A DNA stretch of 64,000 nt from Gammaproteobacteria bacterium (GTDB lineage Bacteria; Pseudomonadota; Gammaproteobacteria; Chromatiales; Chromatiaceae). Positions 54,882 to 64,000 of this stretch are shown in pieces. The notes under the pieces are model-generated. The model made no database searches. It was not told where the DNA came from and was given only the letters and a program-made list of their open reading frames with translations. Every line of letters starts with the position of its first letter. Position 1 is the stretch's first letter. The DNA is taken from the NCBI GenBank assembly GCA_009929855.1, contig RZZN01000021.1, positions 1 to 64,000 of the forward strand, given 5' to 3'. A program made the position numbers and the translations under genes.

Positions 54882-56152
54882 GAGCTCGATTGGGTGCGGG
54901 TCTGGTCGAGCTGGAAGAGCTCGTTGGCGGCGACCAGAATGTCCGACTCGCCTTCGCGGGCAGCTTGACGCAGACGCGAGCTCGGCGCGTGCAGCAGCTT
55001 GTTGGTGAGTGTATGGGCGAGATAATTGAGGACGTCGGCCGGGGCCTTGCCCGCCTCGAGCTGGCGCTGGGCGCGCATCAGGACGTCGTCACGCAGCGCT
55101 TCGGCGCGCTTGCGGTAGTCTTGGATCAGTCCGGCGGCATCGAGCGATCTCAGCCAGGCCATGAATTCGTCGGAATGGAAGGCGATGATGTCCTCGGCCT
55201 GCATGGCGGCGGCCTGACGCGAGCGCAGGCTTTCATCGATGACCCCTTGCAGATCGTCGACCGTGTAGAGATAGACGTCGTTGAGCTCGCCGACCTCCGG
55301 CTCGATGTCACGGGGGACCGCGATATCCACCATGAACATCGGCTGGTGCTTGCGCTTCTTGAGCGCGCGCTCGACGGTCCCTTTGCCGAGGACCGGGAGT
55401 GGGCTGGCGGTGGAGGCGATGACGATGTCACCCTCGTAGAGATGATTGCCGAGCTCGGTCAAGGCGATCGCATAGCCATCGAATTGCGCGGCCAACTCGT
55501 GGGCACGCTCAACGGTGCGGTTGGCGACGATGATGCGGCCGATCCCAGCACGCTGGAGATGGCGCGCGGCAAGCTCGATGGTCTCGCCCGCTCCGATCAG
55601 GAGTGCGGTTTGACGCGATAGGTCGCTGAAGATCTGGCGCGCGAGGTTGACCGCGGCAAAGGCGACCGAGACCGGACTGCTCCCGATCGCCGTCTCGGTC
55701 CGCACCGTCTTGGCGACCGAGAAGGCATGTTGGAAGAGGCGCCCGAGCAGCTTGCCGGTCGCGGTGCAGTCATTGGCGGTTTGGTAGGCCGTCTTCACTT
55801 GCCCGAGGATCTGGGGCTCGCCCAGTACCATCGAATCGAGCCCACTGCACACCCGTAGCAAGTGCATCACCGCCTCGCGGCCGATGTGGGCATAGAGGAA
55901 GGGTCCGATCCGCTCGTGCTCGACGCCATGGAAGCGGCTCAGCCAGTGGCGCACCGCCTCCTCCGAGCAATCCTGCACCGCTGAATAGATCTCGGTGCGG
56001 TTGCAGGTGGAGAGCACGACACCTTCGGCGATGCCCTCGCAGCTCGTCAGATCGCGCAGCGCGCCAGCGATGATGTCGGGGCCGAAGGCCAAGCGCTCGC
56101 GGACATCGACCGGCGCCGTCTTGTGATTCAGTCCGAGGACAAGCAGCTTCAT
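54878..56152 (-). CDS. hemA: Glutamyl-tRNA reductase
   Basis: HemA makes glutamate-1-semialdehyde from Glu-tRNA, the first step of C5 tetrapyrrole synthesis. The 424-residue protein has [17 protein letters not shown], the nucleophilic Cys in [10 protein letters not shown] and the NADPH domain with [15 protein letters not shown]. It heads hemA-prfA-prmC and is divergent from the TPR gene, with a 297-base spacer. Confidence 0.97.
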   Translation of the reverse strand: MKLLVLGLNHKTAPVDVRERLAFGPDIIAGALRDLTSCEGIAEGVVLSTCNRTEIYSAVQDCSEEAVRHWLSRFHGVEHERIGPFLYAHIGREAVMHLLRVCSGLDSMVLGEPQILGQVKTAYQTANDCTATGKLLGRLFQHAFSVAKTVRTETAIGSSPVSVAFAAVNLARQIFSDLSRQTALLIGAGETIELAARHLQRAGIGRIIVANRTVERAHELAAQFDGYAIALTELGNHLYEGDIVIASTASPLPVLGKGTVERALKKRKHQPMFMVDIAVPRDIEPEVGELNDVYLYTVDDLQGVIDESLRSRQAAAMQAEDIIAFHSDEFMAWLRSLDAAGLIQDYRKRAEALRDDVLMRAQRQLEAGKAPADVLNYLAHTLTNKLLHAPSSRLRQAAREGESDILVAANELFQLDQTRTQSSS

Positions 56153-56449
56153 ATCGGGTTACGCTTCCGCTTGAGGATGATCATTAGAATTTCTCCGACT
56201 TGCGCCCGCCGATTGAAACCCGTGTCCGTTCGTTTCGGATGTCGCGGGTGGGTTGCGGTCGCCGCGCGCCGCGCTGGTGCGAATCTTAACAAGTTTTTGC
56301 CTTGAAGGCGGAGTCGGGCGTCGCGTGCGACTGTCGGACGAGCCCGTGGCTTGGATATACTGGCCTCCGACCCGAAATGTTCCTTGGAAAGCCTCGATCG
56401 GGTGCCCAGGTCCTCCCTTTCATCGTCTGTCCTCTTGCGGATCACGCTC

Positions 56450-58207
56450 ATGTCACGCTCGCCTCTCAACCCTATCGCCGGTGGTCTTGCGCTATTGCTG
56501 ATCCTCGTTGCGACCGGTCCGCTCGCGCGGTCGTCCGAAGCGCCGCCACGCCCAATGCAGGAGTCTGTCACGGATGCCACGACCCGCTCGCCCGCGCGCA
56601 GCGATGGGCTCGACGCCGAGCAGATCTACGCGATCCTGGTGGCTGAGATCGCGGCGCGCCAAGGCGATCAGCGCATGGCCTTCGAACACTATCTGCAGGC
56701 TGCCGACCTGACCGGCGATCCGCGGATCGCCGAATTGGCGGTCCGTGCCGCCATCAATGCCGAGGATGATGCCGCGACCGAAATCGGCGTGCGGCGCTGG
56801 CTGGAGCTCGATCCCACCTCGAGCGGCGCCCATCAGATCGGCGCCTTCACCCGCATCAAGGCCGGTGACCGGGAGGGGGCGCTCATCCACTTGATGCGCT
56901 TGGTGCAGCTCTCTGGCGATGATCCGGAGACCGGTTTTGCCCAGGTGACGGCAATCGTCTCGCGCACCCCGGACGCAGCGGCGCGGGTGTCCTTGATGGA
57001 GGCGCTGGTGGGCGAGTTTTCGGAGAGCGCGCATGCGCATCAAGCGCTGGCCATGGTGGCCGCTGGGGCGGGCCAGGGCGTGATCGCCGAGGCTGCGGCG
57101 CGGCGTGCCAGCGCGCTGCGGCCCGATTGGAGCAAGCCGCGTCTGTTCCTGGTGACCCTGATGTTGTCCGAGGACAAGCGTGATGAGGCGCGCAGCTTGC
57201 TCGAGCAGTATCTGGATCTGACCCCGGATGATCAGGCGCTGCGCATGCTGTATGGTCAGTTCCTCGTGGAGGAGGAGGAGTTCTCGAGTGCCCGCGATGT
57301 CTTCGAGCGGCTGCTGCGCAATCGTCCGAAGGAGCCCGATGTCCTCTTTGCTCTCGGCATCCTCTCGCTGCAGCTGGAGGACAGCGATGGGGCGCGGATC
57401 TATTTCACCCGTCTGCACGAGACCGGCCAACGGCGTGACGATGCGGCCTTCTATCTGGGTCAGTCCGAGGAGCGTGCCGGCAACTCCGCGGCCGCGTTGG
57501 AATGGTACGGCCAAGTGGAGGGCGCGAATGCGTCCGATGCACAGATCCGCATCGCCCTGCTGCAGGCTCAGTCCGGCGAGTTGAAGCGCGCGCGCGAGAT
57601 CCTGCAGCGTCTGCGCGATCAGACCCCGGCCAATGCCGTGGTCATCTATCTCGTGGAGTCCGAGATCCTCGAGTCGGTGGGTCGGGGCGAGGACTCCCTG
57701 GCGGCACTCGATACCGCACTCGCGGCCTTTCCCGATGAGGTGTCACTCCTGTACGCACGGGCGCTGACCGCGGTCCGCCTCGATCGCATCGCGCTCGCCG
57801 AGCGCGATCTACGTCAGATCATCGAGACCGATCCGCAGCATGCCGATGCATTGAACGCGCTCGGCTATACCCTGGCCGATCGCACCGACCGCCTTCAAGA
57901 GGCCAGGGGATACATCGAGCGGGCCTATGCACTGAAGCCCGATGAGCCGGCGATCCTCGACAGCATGGGCTGGCTCTATTTTCGTCTCGGCGAGCTCGAG
58001 CTGGCGCTCGATTATCTGCAGCGCGCACTAGCCTTGATGAACGACGGCGAGGTGGCGGCCCATCTCGGTGAGGTCCTCTGGGCCCTGGGGCGTCGCGAGG
58101 AGGCGTGGCGGGTGTGGGATGCCGCGCTGCAGGATTTTCCCGATCATGTCTATCTCAACGAGGCCATCACTCGTCACCGCGCGGCCAATCACGAGGCGGC
58201 GCCATGA
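56450..58207 (+). CDS. Exported tetratricopeptide-repeat protein
   Basis: The 585-residue protein starts at ATG 56450 with a signal segment (GGLALLLILVATGPLA). The rest is tandem TPR units from about residue 55 to 580, including typical A-x-x-x-L-G-x-x-L and AHLGEVLWALGRREEAW units. The gene sits between hemA and ispE, where gammaproteobacteria often have a TPR protein and the outer-membrane lipoprotein gene lolB. No lolB follows; the stop overlaps the ispE start as ATGA. A possible -10, TATACT, lies at 56356-56361. Its function is unknown, presumably in the envelope. Confidence 0.85.
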   Translation: MSRSPLNPIAGGLALLLILVATGPLARSSEAPPRPMQESVTDATTRSPARSDGLDAEQIYAILVAEIAARQGDQRMAFEHYLQAADLTGDPRIAELAVRAAINAEDDAATEIGVRRWLELDPTSSGAHQIGAFTRIKAGDREGALIHLMRLVQLSGDDPETGFAQVTAIVSRTPDAAARVSLMEALVGEFSESAHAHQALAMVAAGAGQGVIAEAAARRASALRPDWSKPRLFLVTLMLSEDKRDEARSLLEQYLDLTPDDQALRMLYGQFLVEEEEFSSARDVFERLLRNRPKEPDVLFALGILSLQLEDSDGARIYFTRLHETGQRRDDAAFYLGQSEERAGNSAAALEWYGQVEGANASDAQIRIALLQAQSGELKRAREILQRLRDQTPANAVVIYLVESEILESVGRGEDSLAALDTALAAFPDEVSLLYARALTAVRLDRIALAERDLRQIIETDPQHADALNALGYTLADRTDRLQEARGYIERAYALKPDEPAILDSMGWLYFRLGELELALDYLQRALALMNDGEVAAHLGEVLWALGRREEAWRVWDAALQDFPDHVYLNEAITRHRAANHEAAP

Positions 58208-59103
58208 CCCGCGCGCCGGCAGACAGCGTGTCGTCGGCGCGGGCCTGGCCAGCCCCGGCCAAGCTCAACCTCATGCTGAGGATCCTCGGGCGTCGGCCGG
58301 ATGGCTACCATGAGCTGCAAACCGTGTTTCAGTTCATCGACCGCTGTGACCGCTTGTTCTTCGATGTGCGCCCTGACGGCCTGATCAATCGGCTCGATGC
58401 GATCCCCGGTGTCGCCCCGGAGCAGGACCTGACCGTGCGCGCCGCCGTGGCGCTGCGGCGCGCGACCGGTTGCCGGCTGGGTGTGGATATCCGGTGTGAG
58501 AAGCGGCTCCCGATGGGTGGCGGGCTCGGTGGTGGCAGCTCCGACGCTGCGACGACCCTGGTGGCCTTGAACCAGCTCTGGGGGACCGGGCTCGATCGAG
58601 TGGCCCTGAGTCAGCTTGCGCTCTCACTCGGGGCCGACGTCCCTGTCTTCGTGGGGGGGGAGGCGGCCTGGGCCGAAGGGGTGGGTGAGCGCTTGATGCC
58701 CGTCGAGCTGCCCGAGCCCTGGTATCTGGTGCTCTCGCCGGCCTGCGCGGTCTCCACGCGGGACGTCTTTGCGCATCCCGAGTTGACACGAAGCTCTCCT
58801 CCAGTCACACTTGCTGACTTCGTTGCGGGGGATGCCGTCAATGATTGTCTCGCGGTCGTGCGTGCTCGTCATGCGCCAGTCGCGGCGGCGTTGGATTGGC
58901 TCTCGAATTGGGGTGGTGGTCGTCTGACGGGCACCGGAGCTTGTGTCTTCGGGGTGTTCGCCGAGCAATCCCAGGCCAATCGCGCCATGGCGGACTGTCC
59001 GGATGAATTTCGCCCATTCGTCGCACGCGGATTGAATCGCTCGCCGCTCCTCGATCGAGTGGCGCGGGCAGATCGATCACTCGTGCAAGCATCTTCCACG
59101 TGA
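58204..59103 (+). CDS. ispE: 4-diphosphocytidyl-2-C-methyl-D-erythritol kinase
   Basis: IspE phosphorylates CDP-methylerythritol in the MEP isoprenoid pathway. The 299-residue GHMP kinase has PAPAKLNLMLRILGRRPDGYH, the ATP loop PMGGGLGGGSSDAATTL and the C-terminal RLTGTGACVFGVF. The ATG at 58204 overlaps the TPR stop. Confidence 0.96.
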   Translation: MTRAPADSVSSARAWPAPAKLNLMLRILGRRPDGYHELQTVFQFIDRCDRLFFDVRPDGLINRLDAIPGVAPEQDLTVRAAVALRRATGCRLGVDIRCEKRLPMGGGLGGGSSDAATTLVALNQLWGTGLDRVALSQLALSLGADVPVFVGGEAAWAEGVGERLMPVELPEPWYLVLSPACAVSTRDVFAHPELTRSSPPVTLADFVAGDAVNDCLAVVRARHAPVAAALDWLSNWGGGRLTGTGACVFGVFAEQSQANRAMADCPDEFRPFVARGLNRSPLLDRVARADRSLVQASST

Positions 59104-59114
59104 CATCGCTCTGT

Positions 59115-59189
59115 TGGGGCGTAGCCAAGCGGTAAGGCACCGGGTTTTGATCCCGGCATTCCCAGGTTCGAATCCTGGCGCCCCAGCCA
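59115..59189 (+). tRNA. tRNA-Gln (anticodon TTG)
   Basis: A 75-base tRNA with encoded CCA. The acceptor is TGGGGCG/CGCCCCA, the anticodon stem CCGGG/CCCGG encloses TTTTGAT with anticodon TTG, and the T-arm has GGTTCGAATCC. The tRNA-Gln between ispE and prs is a conserved gammaproteobacterial arrangement. Confidence 0.97.
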
Positions 59190-59229
59190 TATCCTCAGAT
59201 GTCTTCAGCGAGCAGTCGGGAAAGCGCCA

Positions 59230-60183
59230 GTGCCTGCCAGCCACCTGATGGTCTTCTCCGGGAATGCCAATCCGGAGCTTTCGGTCGAGATCGCCGGTTA
59301 TCTCAGTGTTCCGCTCGGCAAGGCGGTCGTGGGTCAGTTCAGCGACGGCGAGGTGATGGCCGAGATCCAGGAGAACGTGCGTGGTCGCGACGTCTTCGTC
59401 GTGCAGCCCACGGGGGCACCGACCAACGACAACCTCATGGAGCTATTGGTGATGATCGATGCCCTGCGTTGGGCCTCGGCGAAGCGGATCACCGCGGTCA
59501 TCCCCTATTTCGGCTATGCACGGCAGGATCGCCGCCCGCGATCGGCTCGTGTGCCAATCACGGCGCGGCTGGTCGCCAAGATGATCGCTCAGTCGGGCGC
59601 GGATCGGGTCCTGACCGTCGATCTGCATGCGGATCAGATTCAAGGATTCTTCGATATCCCGGTCGATAATGTCTATGCCTCGCCGATCCTCCTCGGTGAC
59701 GTATGGCGCAAGAAGTACGATGATCTGATCGTGGTCTCGCCGGACGTGGGTGGTGTGGTGCGCGCGCGCGCATTGGCCAAGCGGCTCGACGATGCCGATC
59801 TCGCCATCATCGACAAGCGACGCCCGCGCGCCAACGAGGCGAAGGTCATGAACATCATCGGTGATGTGCGTGACCGGTCTTGCGTCATCGTCGACGATCT
59901 CGTCGATACCGCGGGGACCCTCTGCCGGGCGGCTGCCGCCTTGAAGGATGCTGGTGCCAGTCGCGTCCTGGCCTACTGTACCCATCCAGTGTTGTCCGGT
60001 CCGGCGGTCGACAATATCGCGACCTCGCAGCTCGACGAACTGGTGGTGACCAACAGTATCCCGTTGCTCCCCGCGGCGCGCGCCTGCCCGAAGATTCGCC
60101 AGTTGAGCATCGGGGAGCTCCTCGCCGAGACGATGCGACGCATCTCGAACGAGGAGTCGGTCAGCTCGCTCTTCGTCGATTAG
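59230..60183 (+). CDS. prs: Ribose-phosphate pyrophosphokinase
   Basis: Prs makes PRPP from ribose 5-phosphate and ATP. The 317-residue protein has [14 protein letters not shown], the flexible loop [35 protein letters not shown] and the PRPP-binding [14 protein letters not shown]. The GTG at 59230 gives the family N-terminus [13 protein letters not shown]; an ATG at 59248 is the less likely alternative. Confidence 0.96.
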   Translation: MPASHLMVFSGNANPELSVEIAGYLSVPLGKAVVGQFSDGEVMAEIQENVRGRDVFVVQPTGAPTNDNLMELLVMIDALRWASAKRITAVIPYFGYARQDRRPRSARVPITARLVAKMIAQSGADRVLTVDLHADQIQGFFDIPVDNVYASPILLGDVWRKKYDDLIVVSPDVGGVVRARALAKRLDDADLAIIDKRRPRANEAKVMNIIGDVRDRSCVIVDDLVDTAGTLCRAAAALKDAGASRVLAYCTHPVLSGPAVDNIATSQLDELVVTNSIPLLPAARACPKIRQLSIGELLAETMRRISNEESVSSLFVD

Positions 60184-60416
60184 GTCGCTGGGACGCGTGA
60201 CATGGATGCAACAGTCCCGCTTGGGTCTTTCGATTCGAGCGCTGATGTCCATGTCCTGAGGATCCTTCCTCCAGGTGCGTCTCTTCCAGAAGCCGGATCG
60301 ACGTGGAGGTGGCCTCGTTCATGATCGAGTCTGTCGATTGATCGCCATTCCATCGCGTAGGGGTCCTGGTCGCGGGATCCGGCGCGTTTTTTGTCACTAA
60401 AAACCGGAGAACGCCA

Positions 60417-61022
60417 ATGAGCGTGAGTTTTGAGGTCGTTGCGCTGCCCCGCGCACATGCAGGAACGGGTGCGAGCCGCCGCCTGCGTCGGTTGGGGCAG
60501 GTTCCCGCCATCGTCTATGGCGCGCATGAGGCGCCCGAGATGGTGTCGGTCTCGCACAACGAGCTGCTGAAGCATCTCGAGCACGAGGCCTTCTATTCAC
60601 ACCTGCTCGACCTCAAGATCGGTGAGCGCGTGGTCAAGGTCGTCCTCAAGGCGATCCAGCGTCATCCAGCCAAGCCCTTCATCCAGCATGTGGATTTCAT
60701 GCGCGTGACCCGCGACGAAAAGCTGCGCATGGTCGTGCCGCTGCATTTCGTCAACGAAGAGCGCTCGAAAGGTGTCAAGATGGGCGGTCAGGTCTCGCAC
60801 AATCTGACCGAGATCGAGGTCAGCTGCCTGCCGAAGGATCTGCCCGAGTTCATCGTGGTCGACATGACGGACATCGAGGTCGGTCAGATCATCCATCTGT
60901 CCGAGCTGATCCTTCCCGACGGGGTGAGCCTGGCCCACGAGCCGGATCCGGATGAGCCGGTCGTCATCCTCCATGGTCCCCGCGGCAGTGGCGGCGAGAC
61001 CGACGAGGACGGCGAATCCTGA
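60417..61022 (+). CDS. rplY: 50S ribosomal protein L25 / general stress protein Ctc
   Basis: The 201-residue protein binds 5S rRNA. The N-terminal L25 domain has RRLRRLGQVPAIVYGA and HNELLKHLEHEAF, and the C-terminal TL5-type domain extends to an acidic tail. Long Ctc forms of about 200 residues are usual in this class. The 233 bases upstream contain GGGTCC and GGATCC arms (60360-60380) followed by GCGCGTTTTTT, which could form a weak attenuator or prs terminator. Confidence 0.95.
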   Translation: MSVSFEVVALPRAHAGTGASRRLRRLGQVPAIVYGAHEAPEMVSVSHNELLKHLEHEAFYSHLLDLKIGERVVKVVLKAIQRHPAKPFIQHVDFMRVTRDEKLRMVVPLHFVNEERSKGVKMGGQVSHNLTEIEVSCLPKDLPEFIVVDMTDIEVGQIIHLSELILPDGVSLAHEPDPDEPVVILHGPRGSGGETDEDGES

Positions 61023-61048
61023 GTAGCGTCCGATCGTCGCCGACACGC

Positions 61049-61645
61049 ATGAGCGAGCCCGGTATCCGGTTGATCGTTGGTCTTGGCAACCCTGGGGAGC
61101 AATACCGCCAGACCAGGCACAATGTGGGTTTCTGGTTCATCGAGCGCGTTGCGGCGGCCTATCAGGAGACCTTTCGGGCAGAGCCAAAGCTGCATGGCCA
61201 GCTCTGCCGCATCCGCGTGGACGGGCTTGACCTGCGTTTGCTCAAGCCCGCCACCTTCATGAACCGCAGCGGTCAGGCGGTCGCGGCGGTCGCCCAGTAT
61301 TTCGCCATCCCTCCCGAGCAGATCCTGATCGCGCACGACGAGCTCGATCTGCCGGTGGGAGAGGCACGCCTAAAGCGGGGTGGGGGGCACGCCGGACACA
61401 ATGGTCTGCGCGACACCATCACGCAACTCGGCAGTCGCGAGTTCTGGCGTCTGCGCATCGGCATCGCCCATCCGGGCGACCGGACACTCGTCACCGGATA
61501 TGTCCTTGGGCGTCCCTCGCGTGAGGACGTCGAGCAGATCATCACGGCGATCGAGGATGCCGAGCGCAGGCTGGATGATCTGGTCCAGGGCCGCTATCAA
61601 CTGGCCATGAGCCAGCTGCACTCGGCTCGGTCTGGCGTGGATTGA
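61049..61645 (+). CDS. pth: Peptidyl-tRNA hydrolase
   Basis: Pth recycles peptidyl-tRNAs. The 198-residue enzyme has VGLGNPGEQYRQTRHNVGFW with catalytic His, PATFMNRSGQAV, AHDELDLPVGEARLKRGGG and GHNGLRDTI. It follows rplY by 26 bases in the usual prs-rplY-pth order; ychF, the usual next gene, is not present. Confidence 0.97.
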   Translation: MSEPGIRLIVGLGNPGEQYRQTRHNVGFWFIERVAAAYQETFRAEPKLHGQLCRIRVDGLDLRLLKPATFMNRSGQAVAAVAQYFAIPPEQILIAHDELDLPVGEARLKRGGGHAGHNGLRDTITQLGSREFWRLRIGIAHPGDRTLVTGYVLGRPSREDVEQIITAIEDAERRLDDLVQGRYQLAMSQLHSARSGVD

Positions 61646-61706
61646 GCACACCCCCCGACACCATCAGCGGACCCTCGTGTCCTGGGAAGACAACTCCCTG
61701 CGTCTC

Positions 61707-61725
61707 GGGGCGAATGATTCGCCCC
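61707..61725. repeat. Palindromic element GGGGCGAAT-G-ATTCGCCCC
   Basis: A perfect 19-base inverted repeat lies in the convergent spacer between pth and ugd. It differs from the 7056-7075 element only in its centre (TGA vs TTCA region), so the two are probably copies of one dispersed element. Confidence 0.8.
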
Positions 61726-61776
61726 AAGCGGTCTTCTGGATGATCACAGTCGGGTTACGAGTGTCCGGTGATCGCC

Positions 61777-63126
61777 TCAGGCGCCGGGCGCGCGCGCCTG
61801 CACTGGCGTGCGCCCGATCGAGAGATAGTCGAGCCCTGCCGCGCTCGCGAGCTGAGCATCCAGGATATTGCGCCCGTCGAAGATGACGGGGGACTTGAGC
61901 GTGCTCTTGATCGCATGGAAGTCCGGGCTGCGAAACTCGCTCCATTCAGTCACCACGACGAGTGCATCGGCTCCTGCAAGCGCCGCCATCGCATCCTGGG
62001 CCAGTCGCAGATCGTCACGCTCGCCATAGATGCGGCGTGTCTCCGGCATGGCGACCGGGTCGAACGCCTGGACTTGTGCGCCGGCCGCCCAGAGTGACTC
62101 CATCAAGACCCGGCTGGATGCCTCACGCATATCGTCGGTGTTGGGCTTGAATGAGAGTCCCCACAGCGCGATCGTGCGCCCCTCGACATTGCCGCCGAAG
62201 TAGTCTTTGATCTTGTTGAAGAGCAGATCCTTTTGTCTGAAATTGACGGCCTCGACGGCGTGCAGGAGTTGAGGATCGTAACCGAGGAGGCGCGCGGTTC
62301 TCTCCAGTGCGCGCACGTCCTTCGGAAAGCATGAGCCGCCGTAGCCACATCCTGGATAGATGAACTGATAGCCGATGCGTGGATCCGATCCGATCCCGAT
62401 GCGCACCTTTTCGATGTCCGCGCCCACCGCCTCGGCGATGTTGGACAGCTCGTTCATGAAGCTGATCTTGGTCGCCAGCATCGCATTGGCGGCGTATTTC
62501 GTCAGCTCTGCCGAGCGCACATCCATGACCATGACCCGGTCGCGATTGCGGTTGAAGGGCGCGTAGAGCGCGCGCAGAAGCTCACCCGTGCGCGGGTTGT
62601 CGGTGCCGACGATGATTCGATCAGGACGCATGAAGTCCTCGATCGCGGCACCCTCCTTCAAGAACTCGGGGTTGGACACTACGTCGAACTCGACCTCGAG
62701 GCCCCGCGCTGCCTGTGCCTCGCGCACGGCCTTGGCGACCTTGTCGGCGGTGCCGACCGGTACTGTCGATTTGTTGACGATGACGCGATACCCGTCAATG
62801 TGTTCTCCGATGCTACGGGCGACCGAGAGAACATACTGAAGGTCGGCCGATCCGTCTTCGTCCGGTGGTGTGCCGACCGCGATGAACTGGAAGAGGCCAT
62901 GACGGACTCCGGCCGCGGCATCCGTTGAAAATGCCAGCCGTCCAGCCTCGCGATTGTGACGGATCATCGTATCGAGCCCGGGCTCGTAGATGGGCACGCC
63001 ACCTTCATTGAGCAGCGCGATCTTGTCGGGATCGACGTCGACGCAGAGCACCTGATTGCCGACCTCCGCGAGACACACTCCGGTGACCAATCCGACATAC
63101 CCACTACCAAAAATCGTGACGTCCAC
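61777..63126 (-). CDS. ugd: UDP-glucose 6-dehydrogenase
   Basis: Ugd oxidises UDP-glucose to UDP-glucuronate for polysaccharide synthesis. The 449-residue enzyme starts at GTG 63126 ([16 protein letters not shown]), with GGAG 7 bases upstream. The NAD loop is [11 protein letters not shown] and the catalytic Cys is in [15 protein letters not shown]. The frame extends further upstream, but the protein similarity starts at this GTG. It is probably monocistronic and unlinked to the O-polysaccharide cluster. Confidence 0.95.
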   Translation of the reverse strand: MDVTIFGSGYVGLVTGVCLAEVGNQVLCVDVDPDKIALLNEGGVPIYEPGLDTMIRHNREAGRLAFSTDAAAGVRHGLFQFIAVGTPPDEDGSADLQYVLSVARSIGEHIDGYRVIVNKSTVPVGTADKVAKAVREAQAARGLEVEFDVVSNPEFLKEGAAIEDFMRPDRIIVGTDNPRTGELLRALYAPFNRNRDRVMVMDVRSAELTKYAANAMLATKISFMNELSNIAEAVGADIEKVRIGIGSDPRIGYQFIYPGCGYGGSCFPKDVRALERTARLLGYDPQLLHAVEAVNFRQKDLLFNKIKDYFGGNVEGRTIALWGLSFKPNTDDMREASSRVLMESLWAAGAQVQAFDPVAMPETRRIYGERDDLRLAQDAMAALAGADALVVVTEWSEFRSPDFHAIKSTLKSPVIFDGRNILDAQLASAAGLDYLSIGRTPVQARAPGA

Positions 63127-63343
63127 AAAAAATCTCCAAGATTGAAAAAGTGCAAGGGTGATGAGCGAGGGACGCGGTCGGGCACGGAGCCGGTTGGTTG
63201 GCGGTGGCGCCCCTCGGAGAATGATCGCATGATACCGAAAATTGGGATTCGGCAGTGCGGCGACGCTTGTGCAGGAGGGTCGTGCGCTGTGATTCTGCTC
63301 AGCCATTCAGGTCTTCGGATGGTCGCACACTCTGAAATGATGC

Positions 63344-63372
63344 TTGACGCCGACTATATTGGCCCCTATCAT
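63344..63372 (+). promoter_or_regulatory. Sigma-70 promoter of the tRNA-tuf operon
   Basis: TTGACG (63344-63349) and TATCAT (63367-63372) are separated by exactly 17 bases, and the tRNA-Tyr starts 12 bases after the -10. Confidence 0.8.
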
Positions 63373-63384
63373 ACGTCGCTCTTT

Positions 63385-63469
63385 GGAGGGGTTCCCGAGC
63401 GGTCAAAGGGATCAGACTGTAAATCTGACGGCTCAGCCTTCGGAGGTTCGAATCCTCCCCCCTCCACCA
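63385..63469 (+). tRNA. tRNA-Tyr (anticodon GTA)
   Basis: An 85-base class II tRNA with encoded CCA: acceptor GGAGGGG/CCCCTCC, anticodon arm CAGA-CTGTAAA-TCTG (GTA), a long variable arm and T-arm GGTTCGAATCC. It is the first gene after a strong promoter. Confidence 0.97.
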
Positions 63470-63688
63470 ACTCCCGGCTTGACGAGTTCGCTCGGTCATC
63501 GCTGGTTACGATGCCGATCGGATGGACTGTGTCATGAGTCACGTCGCCAGATCGTCGTTTTGGCGCGACCCGCAGGGGCGCGGCCGTGGGAATTGGGCGC
63601 GGATCAATGTCCGATCGGGTCGTCGTATGCTCGATCTGATTTGCCATCCGTGCAGGCGTGACCTCGACCCTGCGCGTCGAGGGTCATT

Positions 63689-63762
<74 letters not shown>

Positions 63763-63781
63763 TTGATGATTTGAAAGATTA

Positions 63782-63857
63782 GCCCATGTAGCTCAGCTGG
63801 TAGAGCACACCCTTGGTAAGGGTGAGGTCACCGGTTCAATTCCGGTCATGGGCTCCA
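63782..63857 (+). tRNA. tRNA-Thr (anticodon GGT)
   Basis: A 76-base tRNA with encoded CCA. Acceptor GCCCATG/CATGGGC, anticodon loop TTGGTAA (GGT), T-arm GGTTCAATTCC. It directly precedes tuf as in the conserved tyrU-glyT-thrT-tufB operon. Confidence 0.97.
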
Positions 63858-63963
63858 GAATGGGTTGGAATGCGTACCGAGTGATTCGGCATCAGGTGTC
63901 GAGTCGTCGGGCTGGTCGCGTCGGGCTCGACGTGTCGATATTGAACCATGCGGGGAGCCGTTC

Positions 63964-64000
63964 ATGTCCAAAGCAAAATTCGAGCGCAGCAAGCCACACG
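63964..64000 (+). CDS. tuf: Elongation factor Tu, 3'-truncated by the window end
   Basis: The 12 visible residues, MSKAKFERSKPH, are the conserved EF-Tu N-terminus of proteobacteria. GGGGAG lies 6 bases before ATG 63964. Position after tRNA-Thr supports tufB-type placement. Confidence 0.93.
   Translation, partial: MSKAKFERSKPH

Overview
The window is a high-GC chromosomal segment of a gammaproteobacterium. The linkages hemA-prfA-prmC, TPR gene-ispE-tRNA(Gln)-prs-rplY-pth, guaB-guaA-tadA and tRNA(Tyr)-tRNA(Gly)-tRNA(Thr)-tuf are typical of that class. The gene content and codon bias would fit a Chromatiales (purple sulfur bacterium) lineage, but this is inference; no photosynthesis or sulfur-oxidation gene lies here.

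Layout. 1-6771: 3' part of a giant secreted repeat protein (DUF11 plus CshA-like modules) with a C-terminal sorting tail, followed by a 57-residue membrane microprotein coupled by an ATGA overlap. 6772-7629: non-coding DNA with a 17-bp tandem array, a palindrome and a 7-bp tandem array. 7630-12796: hybrid histidine kinase ending in REC and AraC domains, then a membrane-anchored protein with carboxypeptidase-regulatory-like domains. 12801-19514 (minus): mtaB, a secreted Hsp20-like protein, and the tightly overlapping queC-queD-queE-pabBC run, in which QueD is a triple-domain protein. 19816-22518: tRNA(Ser), a secreted protein with seven propeller-like repeats, and a terminator.

22665-36615 is a surface-polysaccharide region. 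It has a GtrB-type glycosyltransferase, a methyltransferase, GtrA, a polytopic membrane protein and a second methyltransferase. These are followed by a two-module glycosyltransferase, a methyltransferase/coiled-coil protein resembling WbdD chain terminators, Wzt with a carbohydrate-binding tail, Wzm and Gmd. Together they suggest an ABC-transporter-dependent O-polysaccharide whose length is set by a coiled-coil ruler.

36837-64000 is mainly housekeeping: tadA, guaA, guaB (interrupted by a 377-residue intein with a degenerate endonuclease), a DUF302 lipid- or membrane-anchored protein, purC, ridA, mltB, yjbQ, recG, ubiA, moeB, a PlsC-type acyltransferase, prmC, prfA, hemA, a TPR lipoprotein-export-region protein, ispE, prs, rplY, pth, ugd, four tRNAs and the start of tuf.

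The most unusual items are the GuaB intein, the 102-bp in-frame insertion that puts a copy of the MltB lipoprotein signal in front of RidA, the three-domain QueD with only one complete active site, the seven-repeat propeller that mixes tectonin-like and FG-GAP-like features, and the WbdD-like ruler locus.
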